A stretch of 11,172 nucleotides of DNA from Clostridiales bacterium (GTDB lineage Bacteria > Bacillota > Clostridia > Peptostreptococcales > Anaerovoracaceae): assembly GCA_009778415.1 (NCBI GenBank), contig WRJV01000275.1, forward strand, positions 1 to 11,172. Reading direction: 5' to 3'. Below the pieces are notes generated by a model. It saw only the letters and a program-made list of their open reading frames with translations. It did no database searches and was not told the origin of the DNA. Positions 1-7,125 of the stretch are shown one piece after another. Position numbers and translations under genes: made by a program. Numbering within the stretch: the stretch's first letter is position 1; the number at the start of each line of letters is the position of its first letter.

Positions 1-296
1 TAGGCCAGAAAGAGTATGATTGCCATGAAGTTGGCGACAAAGCCTTTCAGCAAAGGGTTCCCGGACGGAACCACCACTGTGCCCATCTCGCTGGTCCCAA
101 AAGACCTTGCGATCTTGCTGGCCATGAACCCGATCAGCATAAACAGGGCGGCGACAAAGGCAATGCCTGCATAGCCCCGGTTGCCGAAAACTCCAAAAAA
201 CTGCCATATCTCCCTGCCGGAAGCAAACCCCGCGCCCATTATGGTCCCAACGAACATGAACGCTACGCTTATGAAGCTGAGCTCAGTCTTTTTCAT
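1..296 (-). CDS. YkvI-like membrane transporter, N-terminal part (cut by window edge)
   Basis: The first 98 residues are visible; the C-terminus lies beyond the left edge. The protein starts MKKTELSFISVAFMFVGTIM and carries a GAGFASGREIWQFF block at about residues 21-34, a glycine-rich first helix typical of YkvI-like proteins of the APC/LeuT-like transporter superfamily. Hydrophobic segments at about 7-22, 41-58 and 85-98 mark an integral membrane protein. The substrate of this family is not established, so none is assigned. The ATG at 294-296 lies inside the last codons of the upstream rarD-like gene (14-bp overlap) and has a GGAG six bases upstream, so translation is probably coupled to that gene. 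It is the third gene of the leftward murI operon. Family assignment is from recall of the motif. Confidence 0.72.
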   Translation of the reverse strand, partial: MKKTELSFISVAFMFVGTIMGAGFASGREIWQFFGVFGNRGYAGIAFVAALFMLIGFMASKIARSFGTSEMGTVVVPSGNPLLKGFVANFMAIILFLA

Positions 297-1182
297 GAAT
301 TTCTCCGTATGTAAAAAACACAAGGCCTACCCAGATCACCACAAAAGCGGCAAGCTGGACAAAGTCGAAACCTTCTTTGAACAAGAATATCCCGATCAGC
401 AGGGTAATCGAAGGGGCTATGTACTCCAGTATCCCGAGCGAAATCAAGCTGATCCTGTTAGCTGCTATGGCAAACAGCGTAAGCGGCGTTGCGGTCAGCA
501 GCCCGGCAAGCATGAGCAGCGCAAATTGGTACTGCCCGCCTGCCGCAATGGCGCCCCTGCCGTTCATCTCAAGGTAGACGATGGCGCCCAGCGCAAAAGG
601 CGTCAGGAACACCGTCTCAAAGAACAGGGACACCACGGCTTCCACGTGCAAATGCTTTTTCATGGCGGTATATGTTGCAAAAGTGAGCGCCAGCGTGAGG
701 GCTATCAGAGGGAGCTTCATGAAATGCACCACCACGACCAGCACCCCGATGCAGGCGAAGACGATCGAAACCAGCTTGTACTTGGTCGGCCGCTCCTTGA
801 AGAAGACCATCCCGAAAATGCAGACCACAAGCGGGTCGATATAGTATCCTATGCAAGTGGCTATCGTCTGGCCTGAATTAATGGCGTAAATGTACGTGCT
901 CCAGTTCGCTGTTATTATCAGCCCTGCTATGAACAGCAAGAATACCGTCCGCTTGTTGCTAAAGGTGCTCGCAAGCCTGCGCAGCCCGTACACCTTCACG
1001 GCTGCAACAAAGCACGTGACACCCACAAGGACAATCCGGTACAGGATTATGACGTATGAGTCGATCGGGACAAGCGCCTTCCAGTAGATCGGCATGACGC
1101 CCCAAATGAGCATGCACCCCAATGCGCAAACCATCCCGGTCCTGTGGTTTTTTCTTTCGTCTTGCAGCTGGTTGTCCGGCAA
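283..1182 (-). CDS. rarD: EamA-family transporter, RarD type
   Basis: Integral membrane protein of the drug/metabolite transporter superfamily with about ten hydrophobic helices. Family signatures are LIWGVMPIYWK near the N-terminus, NWSTYIYAINSGQ in the middle and LGILEYIAPSITLLIGIFLF near the C-terminus, which match the RarD subfamily as remembered. The substrate is unknown; E. coli RarD is named only from a predicted role in chloramphenicol sensitivity. I prefer the TTG at 1180-1182 as the start (299 residues). It lies 12 bases after an AGGAGG that overlaps the murI stop codon, and it gives a short hydrophilic leader of the usual kind. The open frame continues to an ATG at 1243-1245 inside murI, which would add 21 residues and has no reason to be used. 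A later ATG at 1132-1134 with AGGA in front is possible but would leave no leader before the first helix. Second gene of the murI operon. Confidence 0.82.
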   Translation of the reverse strand: MPDNQLQDERKNHRTGMVCALGCMLIWGVMPIYWKALVPIDSYVIILYRIVLVGVTCFVAAVKVYGLRRLASTFSNKRTVFLLFIAGLIITANWSTYIYAINSGQTIATCIGYYIDPLVVCIFGMVFFKERPTKYKLVSIVFACIGVLVVVVHFMKLPLIALTLALTFATYTAMKKHLHVEAVVSLFFETVFLTPFALGAIVYLEMNGRGAIAAGGQYQFALLMLAGLLTATPLTLFAIAANRISLISLGILEYIAPSITLLIGIFLFKEGFDFVQLAAFVVIWVGLVFFTYGEIHEKD

Positions 1183-1194
1183 ATCCCCCTCGCG

Positions 1195-1200
1195 CCTCCT
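1195..1200 (-). promoter_or_regulatory. Ribosome binding site of the rarD-like gene
   Basis: AGGAGG on the minus strand begins inside the TAG stop of murI (1199-1201). The first in-frame start codon after it is the TTG at 1180-1182, at a rather long 12-base spacing. It argues against the upstream ATG at 1243-1245. Confidence 0.55.
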
Positions 1201-2005
1201 ATATTTCAAAACTCTTGAATTTGACGTGTACGTCGGTGTTTTCAAAAATGCGGTCTATCATGCCTGTAAAGACTTCCGACAGGTCGCTGGCGTAAAAAGT
1301 GTTTACGAAATCAGAGTTTTCCGCAAACAGCTCTCTCTCGGCCAATTCGCGCCTTATCCTCGATATGATCTCCTGCGACGGGTTGACTATCCGGATGCCA
1401 GGGAAAAGCCTTTCGATGTTTTTCTGTATGAGAGCGTAGTGCGTACACCCCAGAACCACTGTGTCTATCCCGTTTGCCGCAATGAAGTCGTCCAAATAGT
1501 ACTTTATCGTCAGGTCCATAATCTCGCTTTCAGTTATCCCTTCTTCGATCAGCGGCACGAACGCCGGGCAGGCGAGGGAGTGAACGTTTAGCTCGCTGTC
1601 TATGTTTTTCAGGAACCTGTCGTAAATCCCGCTTTTCACAGTGGCTTTGGTCCCTATCACGCCTATTCTGTTGTCATGCGAACACAGCCCCGCTGTTTTT
1701 TCGGCCGCGCTTTTGATGATCCCGATTATCGGTATGCCGGGGTGCTTTGCCCTGAGCGAGTCGAAAGAGATCGCGCTCACCGTGTTGCACGCGATAATCA
1801 CCATTTTCACACCGCTCTGCACCAGAAAATCCGTAATCTGGGTTGAATAGTTGATGATGGTGGATATGTCTTTCCCTCCGTAGGGCGTCCTCTTGGTGTC
1901 CCCGAAATAAACCATCTTCTCTTCCGGAAATTCCTCAATCAGGAACGGAATGCAAGTGAGCCCGCCGAGGCCTGAATCAAAAATGCCTATTGGCCTGTTG
2001 TCCAT
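1199..2005 (-). CDS. murI: Glutamate racemase
   Basis: Cytoplasmic, cofactor-independent racemase that makes D-glutamate for the second position of the peptidoglycan stem peptide. At 268 residues it has the usual family length. The N-terminus carries the IGIFDSGLGGLT motif (residues 6-17). The two catalytic cysteines are visible: C73 in ACNT and C187 in GCTHY. The FGDTKRTPYG block (34-43) is also a MurI hallmark. The ATG at 2003-2005 has AAAGGGA eight bases upstream, and a -35/-10 promoter lies further upstream in the divergent region. It is the first gene of a leftward operon with the RarD-like and YkvI-like membrane proteins; this partnership looks like operon packing rather than a shared pathway. 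A second, aspartate-type racemase is encoded at 7126-7842, so the two racemases probably serve different D-amino acids. Confidence 0.95.
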   Translation of the reverse strand: MDNRPIGIFDSGLGGLTCIPFLIEEFPEEKMVYFGDTKRTPYGGKDISTIINYSTQITDFLVQSGVKMVIIACNTVSAISFDSLRAKHPGIPIIGIIKSAAEKTAGLCSHDNRIGVIGTKATVKSGIYDRFLKNIDSELNVHSLACPAFVPLIEEGITESEIMDLTIKYYLDDFIAANGIDTVVLGCTHYALIQKNIERLFPGIRIVNPSQEIISRIRRELAERELFAENSDFVNTFYASDLSEVFTGMIDRIFENTDVHVKFKSFEI

Positions 2006-2031
2006 GTGCTGTTTCCCTTTTTTTGTTTATA

Positions 2032-2040
2032 TGGTATAAT
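2032..2040 (+). promoter_or_regulatory. Predicted extended -10 promoter for the pepF operon
   Basis: TGGTATAAT fits the extended -10 form TGnTATAAT exactly. No convincing -35 hexamer lies 16-18 bases upstream, which is common for extended -10 promoters. Transcription would start near 2047, giving a leader of about 55 bases before the pepF start at 2102. Confidence 0.6.
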
Positions 2041-2066
2041 ATACATGATATTCGCCCTGTATGCAA
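2038..2066 (-). promoter_or_regulatory. Predicted sigma-A type promoter for the murI operon
   Basis: On the minus strand TTGCAT (2061-2066) is followed after exactly 17 bases by TATATT (2038-2043). Transcription would start near 2031, leaving a leader of about 25 bases before the murI ATG. The -10 shares bases 2038-2040 with the plus-strand -10 for pepF, so both directions draw on one near-symmetric sequence. Called by eye. Confidence 0.6.
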
Positions 2067-2091
2067 ACACCAAAATGAAAAATAACGGGCC

Positions 2092-2097
2092 GGAGGT
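2092..2097 (+). promoter_or_regulatory. Ribosome binding site that sets the pepF start
   Basis: GGAGGT lies four bases before the ATG at 2102. The open frame extends upstream to 2006, but that part crosses the predicted -10 and the transcription start, so it cannot be translated from this promoter. Confidence 0.85.
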
Positions 2098-2101
2098 AAA
2101 A

Positions 2102-3898
2102 ATGTGCAAAAAAAACTTGAAAACAAGGGATCAGATCGATTCAAAACACAAATGGGACATTGAGTCCATGTACCCTGACGAGGGAACGTGGGACGAAGAC
2201 TGCGGCAGAGCGGCTGCCTTGGCTGAAGGCTTTGTCCGTTTTTCAGGCAGGCTCGGCGAAAGCCCCGAGGCGCTGCTTGCCGCCTTTAGGGAGCGCGACG
2301 AGCTGTGGCTGGTTGCAGAGAGGGCCTACGTCTATGCCAGGATGAAGCGCGACGAAGACAACAAGCTGGCAAAATATCAAGCCATGTCGGACAAATGCCA
2401 ATCACTGGTAGCGAAAGCGGCAGCGGCAACGTCGTTTTTCACTCCGGAGCTGCTCGAAATTCCAGAAAGCGCTCTCTTTGATTTCATGTCGCGGGAAGAT
2501 GGTTTGAAGCTCTACGAATTTGCCATAATGAACACGCTCAGGCTGAAAAGCCATGTCCTTACAAAACCCGAAGAAAACATCATGGCCCAGTACAGCGAAA
2601 TAACAGGGGCCACAGGCGACATATTTGCAATGCTGAACAACGCGGACATCAAGTTCGGCACCATAAAAGACGAGGACGGCTGCGAAGTGGAGCTCACTCA
2701 CGGCAGGTACGTCGGATTCATGGAGAGCAAGGACAGGCGCGTGAGGAAAGAATCGTTTGAACACATGTACACAGCGTACAAAAATCAGATCAACACAATC
2801 GCGTCCGCTTACAATTACAATACAAAGACCGACGTGGTGACTGCCCGGATACGGAAATACGAATCCTCCCTCCATAGCGCCCTTGCCGGCGACAACATCC
2901 CGCTATCTGTTTATGATAACCTTATCAGTGTGGTTAATCAAAATCTTAATACGCTTCACAGGTACATGTCCCTCCGTAAAAGGGTGCTGAACCTCGACGA
3001 ACTGCAGATGTACGACGTGTATGTCCCGCTGATCGATGTGCCAAAAGAGGATATCCCTTACGAAACTGCGGCGAGCATCTTGGAAGCGGGCCTTGCGCCC
3101 CTTGGGCCTGACTACATATCAAAAATGAAAGAGGGCCTGTCTGCGGGCTGGGTGGACGTCTACGAAAACGCGGGCAAGACCAGCGGGGCGTACAGCTTTG
3201 GCAGCTACGACAGCAAGCCTTTTATCCTGCTGAACTACGAAGGGAAGCTGAAGGACGTTTTTACGCTGGCTCACGAAATGGGCCATTCAATGCATTCAAA
3301 GTATACAAGGGCCGCCCAGCCGTTCATATACGGCGGGCATTCGATATTTACGGCAGAAGTCGCGTCAACCGTGAACGAGTCCCTGCTGATGAAGCACCTG
3401 CTTAGCGTGGAGAAAAACCCGGACACGAAAAAATACCTCCTGAACATGTACATCGAAGAATTCAGGACCACCCTGTTTCGCCAGACAATGTTTGCGGAAT
3501 TTGAACGAGCCACGCACCAGGCGGCAGAAAGCGGCGAGGCTCTGACCGCAGAATGGCTCAGCGACGAGTACGGCAAGCTGAACCAGAAATATTTTGGATG
3601 CGACGTCGCGACTTGCGGGGACATCCGATGTGAATGGGCGCGGATACCTCATTTTTACAGCGCGTTCTACGTCTATAAATACGCCACCGGGTTTTCCGCA
3701 GCCGCTGCTATTTCGGACTTGATACTTTCTGGCGCAGGCGCAAGGGATTCCTATGTGGAATTCCTCAAGTCGGGGGAATCGGACCATCCGATCGAACTGC
3801 TTAAAATCGCCGGCGTGGACATGAGCTCTCCGGCTCCTGTTGAGCTTGCAATGAAAACTTTTGAAAATCTTATTGAAGAATTCGAGAAACTGGTATAG
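2102..3898 (+). CDS. pepF: Oligoendopeptidase F (M3B zinc metallopeptidase)
   Basis: Cytoplasmic zinc peptidase that cleaves short peptides, probably in peptide recycling. The protein is 598 residues, the usual PepF length of about 600. The catalytic motif HEMGH is at residues 391-395 (zinc ligands H391 and H395, catalytic E392). The third ligand is E419 in the EVASTVNE block, and GGHSIFTAEVAST is typical of PepF. The N-terminal half, with its WDIESMYP start region, forms the helical lid domain of the family. I chose the ATG at 2102 because it follows GGAGGT and because an upstream in-frame codon at 2006 would add 32 residues that run through the promoter. It is the first gene of the operon with nadK and an RluA-family enzyme. 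No signal peptide is seen. Confidence 0.94.
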   Translation: MCKKNLKTRDQIDSKHKWDIESMYPDEGTWDEDCGRAAALAEGFVRFSGRLGESPEALLAAFRERDELWLVAERAYVYARMKRDEDNKLAKYQAMSDKCQSLVAKAAAATSFFTPELLEIPESALFDFMSREDGLKLYEFAIMNTLRLKSHVLTKPEENIMAQYSEITGATGDIFAMLNNADIKFGTIKDEDGCEVELTHGRYVGFMESKDRRVRKESFEHMYTAYKNQINTIASAYNYNTKTDVVTARIRKYESSLHSALAGDNIPLSVYDNLISVVNQNLNTLHRYMSLRKRVLNLDELQMYDVYVPLIDVPKEDIPYETAASILEAGLAPLGPDYISKMKEGLSAGWVDVYENAGKTSGAYSFGSYDSKPFILLNYEGKLKDVFTLAHEMGHSMHSKYTRAAQPFIYGGHSIFTAEVASTVNESLLMKHLLSVEKNPDTKKYLLNMYIEEFRTTLFRQTMFAEFERATHQAAESGEALTAEWLSDEYGKLNQKYFGCDVATCGDIRCEWARIPHFYSAFYVYKYATGFSAAAAISDLILSGAGARDSYVEFLKSGESDHPIELLKIAGVDMSSPAPVELAMKTFENLIEEFEKLV

Positions 3899-3907
3899 AA
3901 TTCCCTT

Positions 3908-4732
3908 ATGAGCAAAAAAGTGATCACCGTCTTTACGAACGGCATGGAAACGTCTGAGAAAATAGTCAAACTGCTCTGTTCAAAACTGGAACGGAGCGGG
4001 TTTTCTGTCGTGAGCGAGTTTTCGCCTGACTCCGAGCTGATCATGTGCATCGGCGGCGACGGGGCGTTCCTTGCGGCAGTGCACGAGTTCGATTTCCCTT
4101 CGGTCCCATTTGTGGGGATAAACACGGGGCACCTGGGGTTCTTCCAGGAAATCTCGCCAAGCCAGATAGATTTGTTCATCGAAAACTATAAAAGGCGCAA
4201 GTTCCACATTCAGCACCTGAAGACCGTGAAAGCCTGCATCGCCCACGACGGCGAGTCTGCCGAGCACGTCGGGCTGAACGAGATCATCGTCAAGGGGCGC
4301 GCTTCCACCGCAATTCACCTCAACATCTCCATAGGCGGCAGCTTCATCGAATACTTCAGCGGCGACGGCATTCTTGTGGCCACGCCGGCCGGGAGCACAG
4401 CGTACAACTACTCCCTTGGGGGGTCCATAGTCGACCCGCGCCTGAACCTGCTACAGATCACCCCCATCGCGCCGATGAACACGACGGCTTACCGTTCATT
4501 TACCTCAAGCATACTGCTGCCGGCGGACCTGTCCTTTGAAGTGGCCCCTGACTACGGCGACAGCCACGACATCGTCATATGCGTGGACGGGGCAGAGTAC
4601 ATGTACGAGACGGTAAGCCACATCAACATTTGTTTCTCAGAGACCTTGATCAACCTGGCCAGGTTTGAATCCTACGACTTCTGGAACAAAGTGAAAGCAA
4701 AATTCCTAGACAGCGCTGTGGCCGGAAAATGA
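3908..4732 (+). CDS. nadK: NAD kinase
   Basis: Phosphorylates NAD to NADP in the cytosol, the sole route to NADP in most bacteria. The 274-residue length is typical. Motifs in order: GGDGA at 49-53, with D51 the catalytic aspartate of the family; INTGHLGFF at 71-79; GLNEIIVKG at 122-130; and the NAD-binding block GDGILVATPAGSTAYNYSLGG at about 152-172. The ATG lies nine bases after the pepF stop and lacks a clear Shine-Dalgarno sequence, so it probably depends on ribosomes arriving from pepF. Its TGA stop overlaps the start of the next gene in ATGA. In Bacillus subtilis the NAD kinase gene yjbN is followed by an RluA-family gene, yjbO, so the pairing seen here is a known one. Confidence 0.95.
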   Translation: MSKKVITVFTNGMETSEKIVKLLCSKLERSGFSVVSEFSPDSELIMCIGGDGAFLAAVHEFDFPSVPFVGINTGHLGFFQEISPSQIDLFIENYKRRKFHIQHLKTVKACIAHDGESAEHVGLNEIIVKGRASTAIHLNISIGGSFIEYFSGDGILVATPAGSTAYNYSLGGSIVDPRLNLLQITPIAPMNTTAYRSFTSSILLPADLSFEVAPDYGDSHDIVICVDGAEYMYETVSHINICFSETLINLARFESYDFWNKVKAKFLDSAVAGK

Positions 4733-5619
4733 GCAAATGGGAATACACGATAGAGCCTGAAGACGGCGGGCGCAGTGTAGGGGAGCTACTGCGCCGGAAT
4801 TTTACTTTTTCATCCCGTATGATGACCCGGTTCAAGCAAAACGGCTGCATCAAGCTCAACGGCGAGGCTGTCAGGATGAACGCATCCCCTGCACCGGGAG
4901 ACGTGATAAGCATCAGCCTGCCGGAGGAGATGAGCGGCTTCGCTCCCGAAGCCGTGCCTATCGTCCCCGTCTTTGAGGACGACGACCTGCTTGTGATAGA
5001 CAAGCCCGCAGGCTACGTGGTCCATCCAACCAAGGGGCAGCCCGCCCACACCATCGCCAACGGCCTAGCAAAGTACATTGCAGACACCGGCCAGGCTTTC
5101 AAAATCAGGTTCGTCAACCGCCTCGACATGGACACCTCGGGCATTCTTGTGGTCGCTAAAAACGCCCATTGCCAGAAAGAGATTGTCCGGCAGATGGGCG
5201 AGCACAAAGTCGAAAAAAAGTACTTGGCTGTAGTTTGCGGCATCGTCCCTTCCGAATGCGGCACCATAGACGCGCCCATCGGCCAGCTGGCGCCGGGCGA
5301 TCTGCGCCGCGCCGTCACCTCGCCGGGCCAGCCCTCCGTCACGCGCTACTCAGTCCTCAAAAGGTACCCGAAAGGGTATTCCCTTGTGGAGCTCTCGCTT
5401 GAAACGGGCAGGACGCACCAGATCAGGGTTCACATGTCGCACATCGGCCATCCAGTCGTGGGGGACCGCCTGTACGGAGGCGAAAACGTCCTGCTCATCG
5501 AAAGGCAGGCGCTGCACGCCTGCTTCATGTCGTTTTTCCACCCAGTCACGGGCAGCCCCTTAGAAGTCTCGGCAGAAATGCCGGCAGACATCCGGAAGCT
5601 CATCGAGAAAGTAAAGTGA
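4729..5619 (+). CDS. RluA-family 23S rRNA-type pseudouridine synthase
   Basis: Converts specific uridines of structured RNA, usually 23S rRNA, to pseudouridine. The 296 residues show an N-terminal S4-like RNA-binding region (about 14-62, with GCIKLNGEAVR) and a catalytic domain. The catalytic block VNRLDMDTSGILVVAKN is at 129-145; the aspartate of RLD (D133) is the family nucleophile. Other RluA/RluD signatures are VIDKPAGYVVHP (89-100) and GRTHQIRVHMSHIGHPVVGD near the C-terminus. Many Gram-positive members have N instead of H before RLD, as here. The exact target uridine cannot be read from the sequence, so I give no rlu symbol; it is probably the equivalent of B. subtilis YjbO. The ATG overlaps the nadK stop by four bases. 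The gene ends with a TGA directly abutting the stop of the convergent murE-type gene. Confidence 0.92.
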   Translation: MSKWEYTIEPEDGGRSVGELLRRNFTFSSRMMTRFKQNGCIKLNGEAVRMNASPAPGDVISISLPEEMSGFAPEAVPIVPVFEDDDLLVIDKPAGYVVHPTKGQPAHTIANGLAKYIADTGQAFKIRFVNRLDMDTSGILVVAKNAHCQKEIVRQMGEHKVEKKYLAVVCGIVPSECGTIDAPIGQLAPGDLRRAVTSPGQPSVTRYSVLKRYPKGYSLVELSLETGRTHQIRVHMSHIGHPVVGDRLYGGENVLLIERQALHACFMSFFHPVTGSPLEVSAEMPADIRKLIEKVK

Positions 5620-5625
5620 TCACTT
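5614..5625. repeat. Twelve-base palindrome at the convergent gene junction
   Basis: AAGTGATCACTT is a perfect palindrome centred on the junction of two abutting TGA stop codons (5617-5619 plus, 5620-5622 minus). It is too short, and lacks a loop and T-run, to be called an intrinsic terminator. Part of its symmetry follows from the opposed stop codons; the outer three base pairs do not. Confidence 0.4.
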
Positions 5626-7122
5626 AAGGCACTCTTCCACATAGTCTGCGTCCGATGGGACCGGCACATACACGATGCCCCTCTTTTGCCGGGTTTCCCT
5701 GCCTTTCCCGGTTACAAGCACTACCGATCCCTCGCTGGCCGTATCTATCGCTGCCTTTATGGCATCCCCACGGTCTGCTATGATTTCGCATGCGCAGCCA
5801 GCTTTTCTTACATGCCCGGCTATCTCCTCGGATATGGCAGCCAGCGGCTCTTCGCCGGGGTCCTCCTCTGTTACGAACACTCTGTCAGCGCAGCTGCCTG
5901 CGGTTTCCCCCAGTTCCCTGCGCCTCCCCTGAGCTTTTCCGCCTGGGCACCCGAAAACTATCGATATCCGCTTGCCCGGGAATTCTTGCCTGACAGAAGC
6001 GAAGAGCGCCTCAAAGCTCATTTTGTTGTGGGCATAGTCCACGATTACGGTCAGCCCCCTGCCCTTGAACACCTCCATCCTGCCGCTCACCTTGGCATTC
6101 TCAAGGCCGGCGCGGATGTGCTTTGCCGGAACGCCCAGTTCGCAGCAAACGGCAATTGCAGCCAATGCGTTCTGCACGTTGAAAAGCCCGTTCATTGAAA
6201 TCTTGAATTCGCTGTCAAAGCTGCTGCACTTCGCCCTGAACGCGATGCCGCTTTCACTGGCTTTTACGTCATACCCGTGGACGTCTGCTCTTTCGGTGAG
6301 GCCGAAGGTGGCAACTTTCGGCGACCGGAGGCGGGCTTGGTTTAGTATCCTGTCTGCGCTGTCGCTGTCCATGTTTACGCATGCAGACTTGCATTGGTCG
6401 AAGATGCTGAGCTTTGAGCTGAAATAGTCCTCAAAGTCGACATGTTCGATGCTGCTGATATGGTCTTCCCCTATGTTCAGAAAGCACGCGACGTCGAACA
6501 GCACGCCGAGAACCCGTTCGTATTTGAGCGCTTGGCTCGAAACCTCCATGGTCAGGTACTCTATGCCGCTGTTGACTGCGTTGTCGAAATGCTTGTGCAG
6601 CGTCATTATCTCCGGCGTAGTCAGCCTTGACTCTTCTTCAACGACTCCGTCATAGGTGTCAATGCTGGAAACGTACGCGCTCCTGTGCTTGCCCAAGCTG
6701 CTAAGGTAATGGTCGAGGGCGCATTTCACGAAGTACACTGTTGTGGATTTGCCCTTTGTGCCGGTTATGCCTGCTATGTTCAGGTGGTCCCAAGCGCCGC
6801 CGTAGTAAAACCCGGAGATTTCCGCCATCGCCCTCCTTATCCGGCCCACGATGGCATAAGGCGAGTTCATCCCCGAAAGCTGGTATTTTTTTTCAGAAAC
6901 ATAGGCGAACGCCCCCTTGCTCAGGGCGTCCTTTAGGTACTTCTCTGAGAAGTGCTCGCCCTTGCAAATAAACAGCGTGTTTTCCTCAATGTCGTTGGAA
7001 TCAAAGGAGATGTGCCCAACGATGCGTTCCAGTTCGTCGTAGCTTGCATTGATTTCCACAGCCAGCCCCTTGCTCAGCAAAAGGGCGGCATATTCATTGA
7101 ACTTGTGCGTCTTTGCCACCAT
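5620..7122 (-). CDS. murE: MurE-type UDP-MurNAc-tripeptide synthetase, probably lysine-adding
   Basis: ATP-dependent cytoplasmic ligase that adds the third amino acid to UDP-MurNAc-L-Ala-D-Glu. The 500-residue length fits MurE. Domains: N-terminal UDP-precursor domain (about 1-110) with SFDSNDI; central ATPase domain with P-loop GTKGKSTT (121-128), TTPE (168-171), MEVSSQAL (192-199) and SSKLSIF with the probable carbamylated K237; C-terminal domain with VDYAHN (361-366). The amino acid selectivity motif, DNPR in diaminopimelate-adding MurE, reads EDPGEEP (420-426) and lacks the arginine. This, and a GTKGK P-loop and FLNIGEDHIS block that recall streptococcal MurE, suggests lysine or another residue rather than diaminopimelate. 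It starts three bases after the racemase gene, with GAGG six bases before the ATG. It is the last gene of the operon. Whether it is the only murE of the genome is unknown. Confidence 0.88.
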   Translation of the reverse strand: MVAKTHKFNEYAALLLSKGLAVEINASYDELERIVGHISFDSNDIEENTLFICKGEHFSEKYLKDALSKGAFAYVSEKKYQLSGMNSPYAIVGRIRRAMAEISGFYYGGAWDHLNIAGITGTKGKSTTVYFVKCALDHYLSSLGKHRSAYVSSIDTYDGVVEEESRLTTPEIMTLHKHFDNAVNSGIEYLTMEVSSQALKYERVLGVLFDVACFLNIGEDHISSIEHVDFEDYFSSKLSIFDQCKSACVNMDSDSADRILNQARLRSPKVATFGLTERADVHGYDVKASESGIAFRAKCSSFDSEFKISMNGLFNVQNALAAIAVCCELGVPAKHIRAGLENAKVSGRMEVFKGRGLTVIVDYAHNKMSFEALFASVRQEFPGKRISIVFGCPGGKAQGRRRELGETAGSCADRVFVTEEDPGEEPLAAISEEIAGHVRKAGCACEIIADRGDAIKAAIDTASEGSVVLVTGKGRETRQKRGIVYVPVPSDADYVEECLK

Positions 7123-7125
7123 TGG

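Noticed and set aside
2006..2101. Upstream extension of the pepF reading frame
   Set aside because: It runs through the predicted -10 and transcription start, and a strong GGAGGT precedes the ATG at 2102. The added residues are not part of PepF.
2905..2955. AT-richer patch with a small gataa/ttatc inverted repeat inside pepF
   Set aside because: The reading frame and PepF-like protein continue through it without a break, and the stem is only five base pairs. Most likely ordinary codon variation.
5611..5628. Intrinsic terminator between the convergent operons
   Set aside because: The palindrome is only six base pairs per arm with no loop, is not GC-rich and has no T-run on either side.
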